Both the position numbers and the translations under genes were made by a program. This document shows, in pieces, positions 53,482 to 62,951 of a DNA stretch of 64,000 bases. This stretch comes from Candidatus Cloacimonadota bacterium (GTDB lineage Bacteria > Cloacimonadota > Cloacimonadia > JGIOTU-2), in assembly GCA_016932035.1 (NCBI GenBank), contig JAFGDR010000022.1:9683-73682 (forward strand), written 5' to 3'. Positions within the stretch are counted from its first letter, which is position 1; each line of letters starts with the position of its first letter. The notes below the pieces were generated by a model. That model searched no databases and was not told where the DNA came from. It saw only the letters and a list, made by a program, of their open reading frames with translations.

Positions 53482-54465
53482 ATGAAAAAGTACCTTCTCG
53501 GCATTTTCTGCTTATTCTTAGTCATCTCCTTTCTTTCCGCTGAGGAAGTCATGATGTTCACTGCAAACCAATATTTTGATTCGAGGATTTACACCCTTTC
53601 ACCAAGTGGAACAGTTCAAAATTTCTTCCATTATGAAAATTATCATTTCTGTGATATGGCGGTTGTGAATAATGAACTCTACGTTGCAGAAGCATTTGCT
53701 CCCCGTGTTCTGAAAGTCGATCTCGAAACAGGTGATCTCGATGTGGTTGTCGATGACTGGAGTTTATTCTACTTCTACGATCTTGCTTTTGATGGCAGCT
53801 ATTTTTATGTAACAGAATGGGATCTGAACCGCTACGACATTAATGGTGTTAAAGACGGCACCGCGTCTTTCGATGAGGATGTGTTCGGCAGTACGTGGGA
53901 TGGGCAATATTTCTGGATGCTGAATGATAATGCTCAAATAAAATGCTGGGATATAACCTTCTGGCCAAATCTCACTGAGATCACTGCAAATAATTTCTAT
54001 CCACCTTCAGATTCCTGCCGCGGCTTATGGTTCGATGGCACCTACTTCTGGTCTGCGGAAAGTCTCGATGGTTCCCTTGGATACATTTACCAATTCGATT
54101 ATTCCGGTCAAATCATCGAGCAGACCCTTTCACCTGCATGGGTTGGATTCGGTGTTTGTAAACTCGATATGCCCGTTGCGGTTGATGGATCTACTCAGCA
54201 AGATGTTCCCACATTCAGTATTTCCCCAAATCCTTTTACAGACACCATCAGTATGACCCTACTTCTCAAGTATAGCGATTACATCGAATACGAATTATAT
54301 GATATAAAAGGAAGAAAGCTTATGCAATTCTGCCCGGGTTACCTGAGCGCAGGCACGTATAATTTTGATTGGAACTTACATGATATTCCACCTGGAATTT
54401 ATTTTCTGAAGGTAAAAAATCATACGGATATTAGTCCCATAAAAATACTTCATCTCTCTTCGTAA
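53482..54465 (+). CDS. Secreted beta-propeller-like protein with C-terminal sorting-type domain
   Basis: 327 residues. Signal peptide 1-20 (ending SFLSA). The body contains repeated strands such as NELYVAEAFAPRVLKVDLET, GSYFYVTEWDLNRYDING and GTYFWSAESLDGSLGYIY, consistent with a small beta propeller. The C-terminal about 85 residues begin SISPNPFTDTISM and contain YELYDIKGRKLM and IPPGIYFLKVKN, an FlgD-like / type A sorting domain. Function unknown. It is a fifth cargo-like protein, located away from the main cluster. AGAGG precedes the ATG. Confidence 0.75.
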   Translation: MKKYLLGIFCLFLVISFLSAEEVMMFTANQYFDSRIYTLSPSGTVQNFFHYENYHFCDMAVVNNELYVAEAFAPRVLKVDLETGDLDVVVDDWSLFYFYDLAFDGSYFYVTEWDLNRYDINGVKDGTASFDEDVFGSTWDGQYFWMLNDNAQIKCWDITFWPNLTEITANNFYPPSDSCRGLWFDGTYFWSAESLDGSLGYIYQFDYSGQIIEQTLSPAWVGFGVCKLDMPVAVDGSTQQDVPTFSISPNPFTDTISMTLLLKYSDYIEYELYDIKGRKLMQFCPGYLSAGTYNFDWNLHDIPPGIYFLKVKNHTDISPIKILHLSS

Positions 54466-54543
54466 AAAGCCCTTGCCCAAATAACATTTAGCTTGACGTC
54501 TTCAGCCCACTTTTTGTTCTCTACATACACGAGGTTTGTAAAT

Positions 54544-57420
54544 ATGGCAAAACAAGACAAAGGATATCCTTCCTTTGAATTCATAGCAGTTGATACTGAA
54601 ACCACAGGTCTGGATGCGAAAACCGATAATGTGATCGAGATCGGTGCTGTCCATTTTAAAGAGGGGAAACAGGTTGGAGAATTCCAGACCTTCATTCATA
54701 TCGACAGACCACTTCCCGATGCCATAAAAGTACTCACACACATAACGGATAAAAACCTCGTGAATGCCCCTTCTATTAAGATGGCTTTGGAGGATTTTAT
54801 TGAGTTTATTGGAGATACTCCGCTTTGTTTTCATAATGCAGGTTTTGATCTTGGTTTTCTGAACGAATCGCTGGGATCATGCAGATTATCACCAATCAAA
54901 AATGCTTATTATGATACAGTCGAGATTTCACGTATTTTCCTTCCACATCTTAAATCCCACTCGCTCGATACCGTTGCAGAATACTTCGATATTCTTAATC
55001 CGCAAGCACATAGAGCTCAGCACGACGCTCGAGCAACAGGTGAGATATTTCTAAAGCTGACTGATTTTATCATTCAATATATCGATCTCAAGCTGGTAAA
55101 ACAGATCGAGGAGATCGCTTCTTTTGCCTATCAGCAGAATGGTATGCTGGACTACCTTCAAAAGATACTCGGATACCTTACAAAGATGTATCTTCAAAGG
55201 CAGGGGCAAAAGGTTCCTGAAATTCCTTTCTTCACCAGACCAAACTACCTGAATAACCTTCCAAAGAGTGAACCTCCTAGCATACTTTTTAATGAGGATG
55301 ATATCCTGCAACTCTTTGAAGAGGGCGGTTCACTTGCTGAGAATTTTGGTCAGTATGAATATCGTCAAGGACAGATCGACATGGCTTCCTGGGTTACAGA
55401 AGCATACCAGGACGGCAAGATACTGCTTATCGAAGCTGGAACTGGAGTCGGCAAGTCCCTGGCATATCTGGTTCCCTCCATTTATTTTTCTAAATTTGCA
55501 AACCAACGCGTCATCATCTCCACTAATACAAAAAATCTCCAAGAACAGCTCTTTTTCAAAGATATTCCCACAATCCAGGAAACAACTGATCTCACATTCT
55601 CTGCTGCACTCCTCAAGGGTAGAACAAACTATCTATGCATGCGTAAGTGGTATAATGTTCTTTCAGATATCAACGGCTATCTGACGCAGTATGAGATGAA
55701 ATTCCTGCTCAACCTGATCGTCTGGGCAGCTATGACAAAAACGGGTGATATCGAAGAGAATCAATCTTTCAAGACATATCTGAGCGGTTTATGGTCAAAA
55801 GTTGCTTCTGATGGATCTTCCTGTCATGGACGAATTTGTCCGTACCATGAGCAATGTTTCGTGATGAAGATCCGCAAACAGGCAGAGAATGCTAACCTCG
55901 TAATCATCAATCATGCATTGTTGCTTTCAGATGCGGCGAACGAATTTTCCGTTCTTGGCAATTATTCAAATCTCGTGATCGATGAAGCACATAATCTTCC
56001 CAATACTGCTGCGGTGCACTTTGGATTCGACATTACTATGCAGGAGCTTCTTAACATTACACGAAAGCTCCTCACAAAGGGTGATTTTCAATATGGGATT
56101 ATTAATAATCTCAGGATCGCTATCACAAGAAGCACGCTTCCTGAAGAGAAAAAGAAGATATACAAAAGCATTCTCGATGAGTGCGAGGAGCCGATCGATA
56201 TAATTGAGACACGAGGTAGAGAGCTTTTTCAATACATCACACAGATTGTCCTAACACGCGGGAGTTATAGGAAACTTCGTTTTAAGGATATGGAAGTATT
56301 CAAGCCGGTTAAAATTCCTCTTGAAGATATCAGTGCTTCCTTTGGAGAGTTGAATAAAAAACTCAAACGACTTCACTCAGCATTTCTGGATGTCAGCCCT
56401 CAAACCTTCCCGAAATATGATGAGAACATGTCTGATGTTGAGGGTGTGATTAATCAGATGGTTGAGTTGATAATCTGTTTTGATCATGTTTTCCATCCTG
56501 ATTTCGAAAATTATGCATTCTGGTTGGAAACCTCAGACAATGATGTGAAATCCGATATGATACCTCATTCGTCAATCGTATGCGCACCAATCGAGGTGAA
56601 TGAACCTTTGTTTAAATATTTTTGGGACAGACTCGAAACAACAATACTCACTTCTGCTACACTCGCTATCCGAAGTGAGTTCAAATTTTATAAACATCTC
56701 ACCGGTCTTGAGGATGTCGATCAAACCCGCCTGATGGAATATATCGCATCTTCGCCGTTTGATTATCCAAACCAGATGAAAGTGCTCATCCCTGATTTCC
56801 TTCCTAACCCCAAAGATCCCTTCTTCCCTCCGCAGGCACTCTCTCTCGTGGAGGAAATTCTCAGTGCTCATAAACGGGGCACACTGGTGCTCTTTACATC
56901 ATACAAAGACCTTGATGCCGCATACTCCGAACTCTCCTCTTCAGCAATGAAGAACGAACTAACCCTTCTTGCACAGGGAAAGAGTGGCTCACGTACGACG
57001 ATTCTCAATATTTTCAGAAATGAAGAAAATTCAGTTCTACTCGGTACCAAAAGCTTCTGGGAAGGGATTGACGTGCAGGGAAAATCACTTGAAATCCTTG
57101 TGCTTTTCCGCCTACCGTTCCTTGTACCAACCGAGCCCCTTGTAGAAGCATACCTCGATAAACTAACTGCAGCCAATAAAAACTCCTTCCTTCATTATAC
57201 ATTGCCCATGTCGCTTTTGCACTTCAAGCAGGGTTTCGGGAGATTGATACGAAACAAGACCGATAAAGGTGTTGTTATCATTTTAGATTCACGGATTTTT
57301 TCAAAGAATTACGGCAGATACTTCATAAATGTGATGCCGTTACAACCAAACCGTGTTTCCAATCCCATGGAGATCACGGATCATATTACCAACTGGTTCT
57401 CTGAATCTTATACTACATAG
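54544..57420 (+). CDS. dinG: Exonuclease-DinG helicase fusion
   Basis: 958 residues from the ATG at 54544 (GAGG at 54531-54534); a TTG at 54493 has no ribosome site. Residues about 12-180 form a DEDDh exonuclease domain of DNA polymerase epsilon type (AVDTETTGLD, then HNAGFDLGFL, then HRAQHDARATGEIF). The helicase part (about 290-958) has Walker A EAGTGVGKS, the DEAH box DEAHNLP and the DinG Fe-S cysteines (about CMRKW, CHGRICPYHEQC). XPD-like iron-sulfur helicases unwind forked DNA and R-loops. The fusion is known in Bacillota and others. Its 3' neighbour starts 9 bp later. Confidence 0.92.
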   Translation: MAKQDKGYPSFEFIAVDTETTGLDAKTDNVIEIGAVHFKEGKQVGEFQTFIHIDRPLPDAIKVLTHITDKNLVNAPSIKMALEDFIEFIGDTPLCFHNAGFDLGFLNESLGSCRLSPIKNAYYDTVEISRIFLPHLKSHSLDTVAEYFDILNPQAHRAQHDARATGEIFLKLTDFIIQYIDLKLVKQIEEIASFAYQQNGMLDYLQKILGYLTKMYLQRQGQKVPEIPFFTRPNYLNNLPKSEPPSILFNEDDILQLFEEGGSLAENFGQYEYRQGQIDMASWVTEAYQDGKILLIEAGTGVGKSLAYLVPSIYFSKFANQRVIISTNTKNLQEQLFFKDIPTIQETTDLTFSAALLKGRTNYLCMRKWYNVLSDINGYLTQYEMKFLLNLIVWAAMTKTGDIEENQSFKTYLSGLWSKVASDGSSCHGRICPYHEQCFVMKIRKQAENANLVIINHALLLSDAANEFSVLGNYSNLVIDEAHNLPNTAAVHFGFDITMQELLNITRKLLTKGDFQYGIINNLRIAITRSTLPEEKKKIYKSILDECEEPIDIIETRGRELFQYITQIVLTRGSYRKLRFKDMEVFKPVKIPLEDISASFGELNKKLKRLHSAFLDVSPQTFPKYDENMSDVEGVINQMVELIICFDHVFHPDFENYAFWLETSDNDVKSDMIPHSSIVCAPIEVNEPLFKYFWDRLETTILTSATLAIRSEFKFYKHLTGLEDVDQTRLMEYIASSPFDYPNQMKVLIPDFLPNPKDPFFPPQALSLVEEILSAHKRGTLVLFTSYKDLDAAYSELSSSAMKNELTLLAQGKSGSRTTILNIFRNEENSVLLGTKSFWEGIDVQGKSLEILVLFRLPFLVPTEPLVEAYLDKLTAANKNSFLHYTLPMSLLHFKQGFGRLIRNKTDKGVVIILDSRIFSKNYGRYFINVMPLQPNRVSNPMEITDHITNWFSESYTT

Positions 57421-57429
57421 GAGAATAAT

Positions 57430-58206
57430 TTGAATTATATCAAAGCTATTATACTTATCATGTTATGTGCATTAAGCATTTCCACACCTCTGTTTTCTCA
57501 GGATAAGGTCCCTTTTGAGATTGGGGAAAAACTCATTTATAGCACATCCTTCGGTATCGTTAATGCAGGCACCTTCACAATGACCCTTAAGGACGGCGGT
57601 GAGATAATGGGACATCCATGCTACATGATCCAGACGGACTCCCGCACGAATACCGTTTTTGATCTTGTTTATAAAATCAGAGACGAAACAGAGTCATATT
57701 GGGATAAAGATCAGCATGTGGTGCGAAAGTTCGTTAAAAGAATATCTGAAGGAAGCTGGAAACAATACCGTATTCATTACTACTTTCCCGAAGATACAAC
57801 CTACTATTATGTGACCTATAAAAAGGGCGGTCAGACCAAAAAGCAGAGCACCTCTCTACCCGATCCCCAGGATACATATACAATTATTTACTGGGTTCGC
57901 CTGCAGGAATTCGTTGTGGGGGATACGCTAAATCTCAATATCAGCCTGGATGGTGATAATCATCCCGTGAAATTACTCGTCGAGAAAAAAGAAACACTAA
58001 AAACTATTTTTGGTAATAAAGAATGTTACAAGATAACACCCATCATACCTGAAGAATCACAGAAAAAGTCAACGATTGTGATGGATATCTGGGTTACTGA
58101 TGATGAATATAAGATCCCCGTTAAGCTCGTTATAGAGATAAAATACGGCAGCTTTACCATGTCCTTAAAAGATGCTGAAAATACAGGCTTGAGTAAAAAT
58201 AAATAG
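57430..58206 (+). CDS. DUF3108-domain secreted or periplasmic protein
   Basis: 258 residues from a TTG at 57430, with AGGAG at 57419-57423. A signal peptide (1-24, ending FSQ) is followed by EIGEKLIYSTSFGIVNAGTF, typical of DUF3108. A beta-rich fold is expected, perhaps binding an outer-membrane lipid. Role unknown. It lies between dinG and queA with no promoter visible, so it is probably co-transcribed. Confidence 0.75.
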   Translation: MNYIKAIILIMLCALSISTPLFSQDKVPFEIGEKLIYSTSFGIVNAGTFTMTLKDGGEIMGHPCYMIQTDSRTNTVFDLVYKIRDETESYWDKDQHVVRKFVKRISEGSWKQYRIHYYFPEDTTYYYVTYKKGGQTKKQSTSLPDPQDTYTIIYWVRLQEFVVGDTLNLNISLDGDNHPVKLLVEKKETLKTIFGNKECYKITPIIPEESQKKSTIVMDIWVTDDEYKIPVKLVIEIKYGSFTMSLKDAENTGLSKNK

Positions 58207-58209
58207 TTC

Positions 58210-59241
58210 ATGGGAAATTTCAAGGTCTCCGACTTCGATTATAAGCTTCCCGATGGAATGATCGCACAATATCCTTCCACGAAAAGGGAAGAGTCGAGGT
58301 TGATGATCGTTAACAGGGATGAACAATCCATTTCAACTGATATTTTTAAAAATATACCCAGATATTTAAGTGATCATGATCTTCTTGTTATGAATGAGAC
58401 TAAGGTCATACATGCCCGACTAGTCGGCAAAAAACCAACAGGTGGAAAGATAGAGGTGCTGCTTCTTGAAGAAGTCGATGAAAACACCTGGAAGTGCCTT
58501 GTCAAACCGGGCAGGCGATTGAAGATCGGCTCAAAGATGATACTTGGTGACATCCTTTACGGTGAGATTATTCAGTGGGGAGATAAAGGAGAGCGTCTTA
58601 TTCGATTTTCCTATGAAGAGGACTTCTTCAAGATCATCGAGAAAATCGGTAAAGTGCCGCTTCCTCCTTACATAAAAAGAGAAGCAATAGAACTCGATGC
58701 AGAACGATATCAGACTGTTTTTGCTGACAAACAGGGTTCTGTGGCTGCTCCTACTGCGGGTTTGCATTTTACACCCACGCTCCTTAAACAGCTCAAATCT
58801 AATGGGATCGAATCCGCTAAAGTTAATCTACGTATCGGTCTCGACACGTTCAGGCCTGTTATGGTGGAACATGTAGAAAAGCATGTCATGCATACCGAGT
58901 ATTGCTCTATTTTAGAAGAAGAGGTAAATAAAATTAACTGCGCTGTTCAAGATGGCAAGAATATTGTTGCGGTTGGTACCACTAGTGTGCGTACGCTTGA
59001 AAGTTTTGCACAGAACAGGCATCTCGAGTCCGGAAGCAAACATACAAACATCTTTATTTATCCCGGATACCATTTTCAGATCGTGGATAAACTCATTACG
59101 AACTTTCATCTTCCGCGCTCTACTCTCATTATGCTCGTATCTGCGTTTGCAGGATATGACCTGATCATGGAAGCGTATCAAAAAGCCATTTCCGAAAATT
59201 TCAGGTTCTACAGCTACGGCGATGCAATGCTGATAATATAA
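58210..59241 (+). CDS. queA: S-adenosylmethionine:tRNA ribosyltransferase-isomerase
   Basis: 343 residues. QueA makes epoxyqueuosine in tRNA by moving the ribosyl part of SAM. Family blocks: FDYKLPDGMIAQYPS (9-23), LVMNETKVIHARLVG near 60, GSVAAPTAGLHFT near 177, and VGTTSVRTLES near 257. Length is normal. No tgt or other queuosine gene is in the window. The stop codon overlaps the next ATG (TAATG). Confidence 0.95.
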   Translation: MGNFKVSDFDYKLPDGMIAQYPSTKREESRLMIVNRDEQSISTDIFKNIPRYLSDHDLLVMNETKVIHARLVGKKPTGGKIEVLLLEEVDENTWKCLVKPGRRLKIGSKMILGDILYGEIIQWGDKGERLIRFSYEEDFFKIIEKIGKVPLPPYIKREAIELDAERYQTVFADKQGSVAAPTAGLHFTPTLLKQLKSNGIESAKVNLRIGLDTFRPVMVEHVEKHVMHTEYCSILEEEVNKINCAVQDGKNIVAVGTTSVRTLESFAQNRHLESGSKHTNIFIYPGYHFQIVDKLITNFHLPRSTLIMLVSAFAGYDLIMEAYQKAISENFRFYSYGDAMLII

Positions 59242-60041
59242 TGAAGAAAACCATAGCAACGGTTATCCTTACGGTATTATTATTCTCCACATATTTACTA
59301 GATGCACAGGATCATAACTATTACATAAATAAAGAATTCATAGTTGAAGGATTTCAGAACACCTACGATGTTTACACCTCTCCTGTTCGCTGGGATGCAC
59401 ATGATTGGCTCAAAGCAGGCATTTTTACAGGAACAACCATCCTCCTTTTTTCATGTGATGAGAAAGTTCAGGATTTTGTTCAAGATCATAAATCTGATGT
59501 ATTAACTGCTATCACTGATGCAACAAATCTTCTCGGAGATGGATATGTCATTCTACCAGCTGAAGCATTGCTGTATTGCTATGGTGCAATTGCAAAGGAT
59601 CAAAAGGCAAGACGAATTTCCCTCGAAATGCTGGAAAGTTTTGCGATTGCGGGTGTTGCGGTCAATGCAATAAAAATTCTTACACACAGGCATCGTCCTT
59701 CATCATCAGATTCTCCTCATGAGTGGGATGGTCCTTCATTTTCCACGAGCAATCTTGGGTTTCCCTCCGGGCATGCGTGTGTTGCTTTTAGCTGGGCAAC
59801 GGTTCTTGCTGAGGAATTCAAAGATAAGCCTGGTGTTGGAATAGTGTCGTATTCGCTTGCTGCATGCACTGCTTTTGCGCGTGTGTATAAAAACAAACAT
59901 TGGCTGTCGGATGTATTTGTCGGCTCGCTATTGAGTCATTTTATCACAAAGAAAATTATTGCGCTTCATGCGGAAAATGACGGAAGCAAGGTATCTTTCT
60001 CGCCCCTACCTTCTGGATTTTCGATTAATTTTACCTTCTAA
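59241..60041 (+). CDS. PAP2-family phosphatase
   Basis: 266 residues with an N-terminal signal-like helix and a membrane-associated PAP2 core. Motifs: KILTHRHRP (145-153), FPSGHACVAFSWA (about 174-186, with catalytic His) and RVYKNKHWLSDVFVGS (about 213-228, with the second His and Asp). Such enzymes dephosphorylate lipid phosphates such as undecaprenyl pyrophosphate or phosphatidate on the periplasmic face. The substrate cannot be assigned. It is coupled to queA by a one-base overlap. Confidence 0.83.
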   Translation: MKKTIATVILTVLLFSTYLLDAQDHNYYINKEFIVEGFQNTYDVYTSPVRWDAHDWLKAGIFTGTTILLFSCDEKVQDFVQDHKSDVLTAITDATNLLGDGYVILPAEALLYCYGAIAKDQKARRISLEMLESFAIAGVAVNAIKILTHRHRPSSSDSPHEWDGPSFSTSNLGFPSGHACVAFSWATVLAEEFKDKPGVGIVSYSLAACTAFARVYKNKHWLSDVFVGSLLSHFITKKIIALHAENDGSKVSFSPLPSGFSINFTF

Positions 60042-60047
60042 CATTCC

Positions 60048-60064
60048 GGTGGGGTAAACCCACC
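60048..60064. other. Hairpin between convergent genes
   Basis: GGTGGG (60048-60053) pairs with CCCACC (60059-60064) around a GTAAA loop, just after the PAP2 stop. No T-run follows on either strand, so it is not a canonical terminator, but it may help define the 3' end of the PAP2 or serpin mRNA. Confidence 0.5.
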
Positions 60065-60112
60065 TCTAGCGCCATTATGTAGGGTTAGATTCAGGTTCAT
60101 CATGCACATCAT

Positions 60113-61330
60113 TTATTTTGTGGGATCAACAATCCTGCCAATAAAAAGAATACTTCCTGTCTTATTTTCTCTTATCAAAAACAGAAATGGATGATCTGCA
60201 GTAAACTCTATCGGTTTCATCGGAGCGGCGGTTTTCATCATAACAACTGCCGTTGCTGCAGCAGCTTCGGTACCTTCTTCGTTCACATCGACAAATGCCT
60301 TGTGTATCACATTGCTAATAAATAGATCACGCTTTCCGTTTATACCTAAAAAGTTTGCTTTAGTGGGAGAAAATGCATCATACATACCCATTTGAGATAA
60401 GGTAGGCGCAAGTTCTAACTCACACGTTGTTTTGAACTTTGGGATCGTAACAATGACTTCACACTCGTATGTATGCATGAGCTGGTCGATCCATAACGAA
60501 ACCGTATCGGCACAAATATTTTTCTCAAACGAAGATAATCCATCAATTTCTTTTGGTAAGAAAATAACCATTGAGAGGTCTTCGCCTTTATAGGGTAATT
60601 CTATGACCTCGTATTCGCCATAATCGATATACCGGTAATCCGACTTCTGTGACATCATCGGCACTTGAATAACCTCATCTTCAGAAAGATAAAAATCATC
60701 ATCTTTTGTTTTTGCCTTATCGAATTGGCTCAGCCAGTTGCCCTTGAAATAGATCGCATTACATAATATCAGAGAGGTCTCCGGTAATGGAATTGGTGGT
60801 TTGATCAAGTCCTTGATCTTGTCATGTGTCTTGTCCTCTACCCAATTATTGATCTGATTTCGCACTGATGTGGACTTGGCAAAATCTACAAAATACATGT
60901 CGGAATCATAAAATTTCTTATTCACATCAAGAAATGTATCGAGGAAAGGATCACCTTTCTGCAACCACAACGAATTCGCAATATTCAGTTGAACGTCTCC
61001 ATTCTTCTCGATACTGTTCAGGCTTGATTGAAGTTTTGAATAGTTTGAATGAAAAACGTCCTGTGATAAACTAAAATGCAGCACCTTTGCCATTTGTTTT
61101 TCTGTCTCACTTCGTGCACCGGCATACGTCATTGCAAGAGCGGTCGAGATGCTGTAGGGAGAGAAGAAGAGGTTGCCCTGTTTGTTCATTAACTGGTGAT
61201 AGAGATCAAAGCAGAAGCTGTTATCGCCTTTGTCTACGGATTGTGAATTATTTTGCAACTGAGCATGTGTAGTACATGATACGATAAACAATAATACACA
61301 TATAAATAAAACTTGAATTTTTGATTTCAT
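60113..61330 (-). CDS. Serpin-family serine protease inhibitor, predicted lipoprotein
   Basis: 405 residues. The signal ends FIVSCTTH, giving a likely lipid Cys, so it would be held at a membrane face. The serpin fold is seen in FCFDLYHQLMNKQGNLFFSP, SLILCNAIYFKGNW and the end ADHPFLFLIREN. The hinge EEGTEAAAATAVVMM (small residues at P15-P9) is the inhibitory type. Counting from the hinge puts P1 near Thr or Lys in MMKTAAPM. The target protease is unknown; defence of the envelope against host or competitor proteases is inference. GGAG precedes the ATG. A TTGACA lies 92 nt upstream. Confidence 0.9.
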   Translation of the reverse strand: MKSKIQVLFICVLLFIVSCTTHAQLQNNSQSVDKGDNSFCFDLYHQLMNKQGNLFFSPYSISTALAMTYAGARSETEKQMAKVLHFSLSQDVFHSNYSKLQSSLNSIEKNGDVQLNIANSLWLQKGDPFLDTFLDVNKKFYDSDMYFVDFAKSTSVRNQINNWVEDKTHDKIKDLIKPPIPLPETSLILCNAIYFKGNWLSQFDKAKTKDDDFYLSEDEVIQVPMMSQKSDYRYIDYGEYEVIELPYKGEDLSMVIFLPKEIDGLSSFEKNICADTVSLWIDQLMHTYECEVIVTIPKFKTTCELELAPTLSQMGMYDAFSPTKANFLGINGKRDLFISNVIHKAFVDVNEEGTEAAAATAVVMMKTAAPMKPIEFTADHPFLFLIRENKTGSILFIGRIVDPTK

Positions 61331-61393
61331 ATTTTCTCCACGAATTAATTTAAACTAAACATATATTTAAAAAAAATGAAAAAACTCAAATAA

Positions 61394-61422
61394 AAACTAA
61401 TTTCCGACTTTTTCTTTGTCAA
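61394..61422 (-). promoter_or_regulatory. Promoter of the serpin gene
   Basis: TTGACA on the minus strand (61422-61417) with TAGTTT (61399-61394) after a 17-bp spacer. The 60-nt leader is very A/T-rich with a run of T on the minus strand. It is the best-spaced of the boxes in the window. Confidence 0.5.
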
Positions 61423-61468
61423 CTTGTTCAGTTTCTCTTTTTAGCTTCATTCCCACACTAATCCTTTC

Positions 61469-61498
61469 ACGCTTTACGCTCCACGCTGTACGCTCTAC
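61469..61498. repeat. Four-copy heptamer tandem repeat
   Basis: ACGCT recurs at 61469, 61476, 61483 and 61490 with exactly 7-bp spacing, with variable last two bases (TT, CC, GT, CT). It lies in the 169-bp gap between the stop of the GT39-like gene and the serpin promoter. The rest of the gap holds no other recognised element. Confidence 0.75.
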
Positions 61499-61499
61499 T

Positions 61500-62951
61500 T
61501 TACAGATTGTCTCCTAAATATTTCTCAGCTTTATACACCATTATGACCTGGAGAAGTTTTAATCCCCTGAAACGCGGTATCGAAGTCAGAAATTCTACCC
61601 GTTCAAAGCAACTGATGACTGAACTATGAAGCTTTTTAGACTGGTCAAAGAGAAGGAAGTCTCTCCCTATCAGACTCTCCTCATCTCTCCACAGAGTGAA
61701 CTGATGAATACGGTTCCCGATATCGAAACACACAAATTCTTTTCCTGAATAGACGATAAGTTCACTTGCAACCTGGTGCCTGTTCGCTGCAGGGATTAAT
61801 TCGGGAAAATCATTTATGATGAGCTCTGCATCCAGTCCGAGCCGTTTCCATCCATAGAACTGATCAGTAGGATCATACTTGATTGGGATGATCGGCACAT
61901 GAACCTGCACAAGAACAATAAGCAGTACGATAATGAGCAGAAACCAGTTTATAACCCACGTGATCCTCCAGCCGACTCGCACCTGCCAGTCCTGCAAATA
62001 CATATAGGTAACGAGTAGCATACCCGGAATGTAGGCAAAGGCAGCCCAGTTTGCTTCAACCTTTTTCTGTATTGAAGATAGCAGGAAAAATCCAAAGAAT
62101 ACGAGCGTAAGAAAAAACAGTAATCTCACTTCTTTTGTATGATATTTCCACTCGACAATTATTTTTATCACGACGATTATTAGGATAGCAAAAAGAAGTG
62201 GTCCGAGAATGCCTGCCTGTCCTCCAAGAAAATCACCGAAAGTCTGCCAGTTTGGAAAAGTACCCCCGATTCCATGTTTAAGCTGAAACGAGAAAGAAAG
62301 CCAGTTGTTCTGAGCATTCCAGATTATGACAGGTAGAAAAACGACAAAAGAAACAAGCAATGCAATATATGGTTTTATGCTCTTCAACCAGGTGCGTTCA
62401 GGTGAAAATATCATATAGAACAAAAGTGCAGGAAAGATCAGAATTGCAACGTACTTTGAAAGGAGGGCACATCCAAAGAAAAATCCTGCTAAGAGCCATC
62501 GATACCATGTTCCTCTTCTGCATGCAATGTAGAAATGATAGATACCTCCTGTCAGAAAGAAGATCATAGGAGTATCAGGTGTGGCAATGATCGTACCGGC
62601 GAAGAGCAGGAGCGTGAAATTACTCATTACAAGGAACGTAAAAGCAATGACGTCATTGAACATATCTTTTCCAAGATAGTAAGCATATAATGAGGTTCCT
62701 GCCCCAAGAAGTATTGGAAGCAGATGTACGACAAATTCAGGATTTGTAAAGAAAACCGAAACAAACCCGAAGAGCCATCCGATCATAGGAGGATGATCAA
62801 AATATGAAAGTTGAATATTCTTTCCCCATAAAAAGTAATATGCTTCGTCCGGAATGATGTTCAAACCAATCGTATAGATCAGCTTGAAAATGACCAATAC
62901 GCCAATAAATATGAACGCCTTTTCGTCGTAACTGAGTTTATGCCTGCTCAT
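61500..62951 (-). CDS. GT39-type membrane glycosyltransferase (ArnT/PMT-like)
   Basis: 483 residues from the ATG at 62951, with AAAGG just upstream; a GTG six bases before is an alternative. About 11 hydrophobic helices. The N-terminal periplasmic loop motif IPDEAYYFLWGKN, with the catalytic-type Asp-Glu, is followed by YFDHPPMIGW, as in the ArnT/GT39 group. These enzymes move a sugar from a polyprenyl-phosphate to lipid, protein or glycan. It overlaps the GtrA gene by 14 bases. Substrate unknown. Confidence 0.85.
   Translation of the reverse strand: MSRHKLSYDEKAFIFIGVLVIFKLIYTIGLNIIPDEAYYFLWGKNIQLSYFDHPPMIGWLFGFVSVFFTNPEFVVHLLPILLGAGTSLYAYYLGKDMFNDVIAFTFLVMSNFTLLLFAGTIIATPDTPMIFFLTGGIYHFYIACRRGTWYRWLLAGFFFGCALLSKYVAILIFPALLFYMIFSPERTWLKSIKPYIALLVSFVVFLPVIIWNAQNNWLSFSFQLKHGIGGTFPNWQTFGDFLGGQAGILGPLLFAILIIVVIKIIVEWKYHTKEVRLLFFLTLVFFGFFLLSSIQKKVEANWAAFAYIPGMLLVTYMYLQDWQVRVGWRITWVINWFLLIIVLLIVLVQVHVPIIPIKYDPTDQFYGWKRLGLDAELIINDFPELIPAANRHQVASELIVYSGKEFVCFDIGNRIHQFTLWRDEESLIGRDFLLFDQSKKLHSSVISCFERVEFLTSIPRFRGLKLLQVIMVYKAEKYLGDNL

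Noticed and set aside
60048-60064. GGTGGG/CCCACC hairpin as a terminator
   Set aside because: No T-run on either side, so it is listed only as a hairpin.
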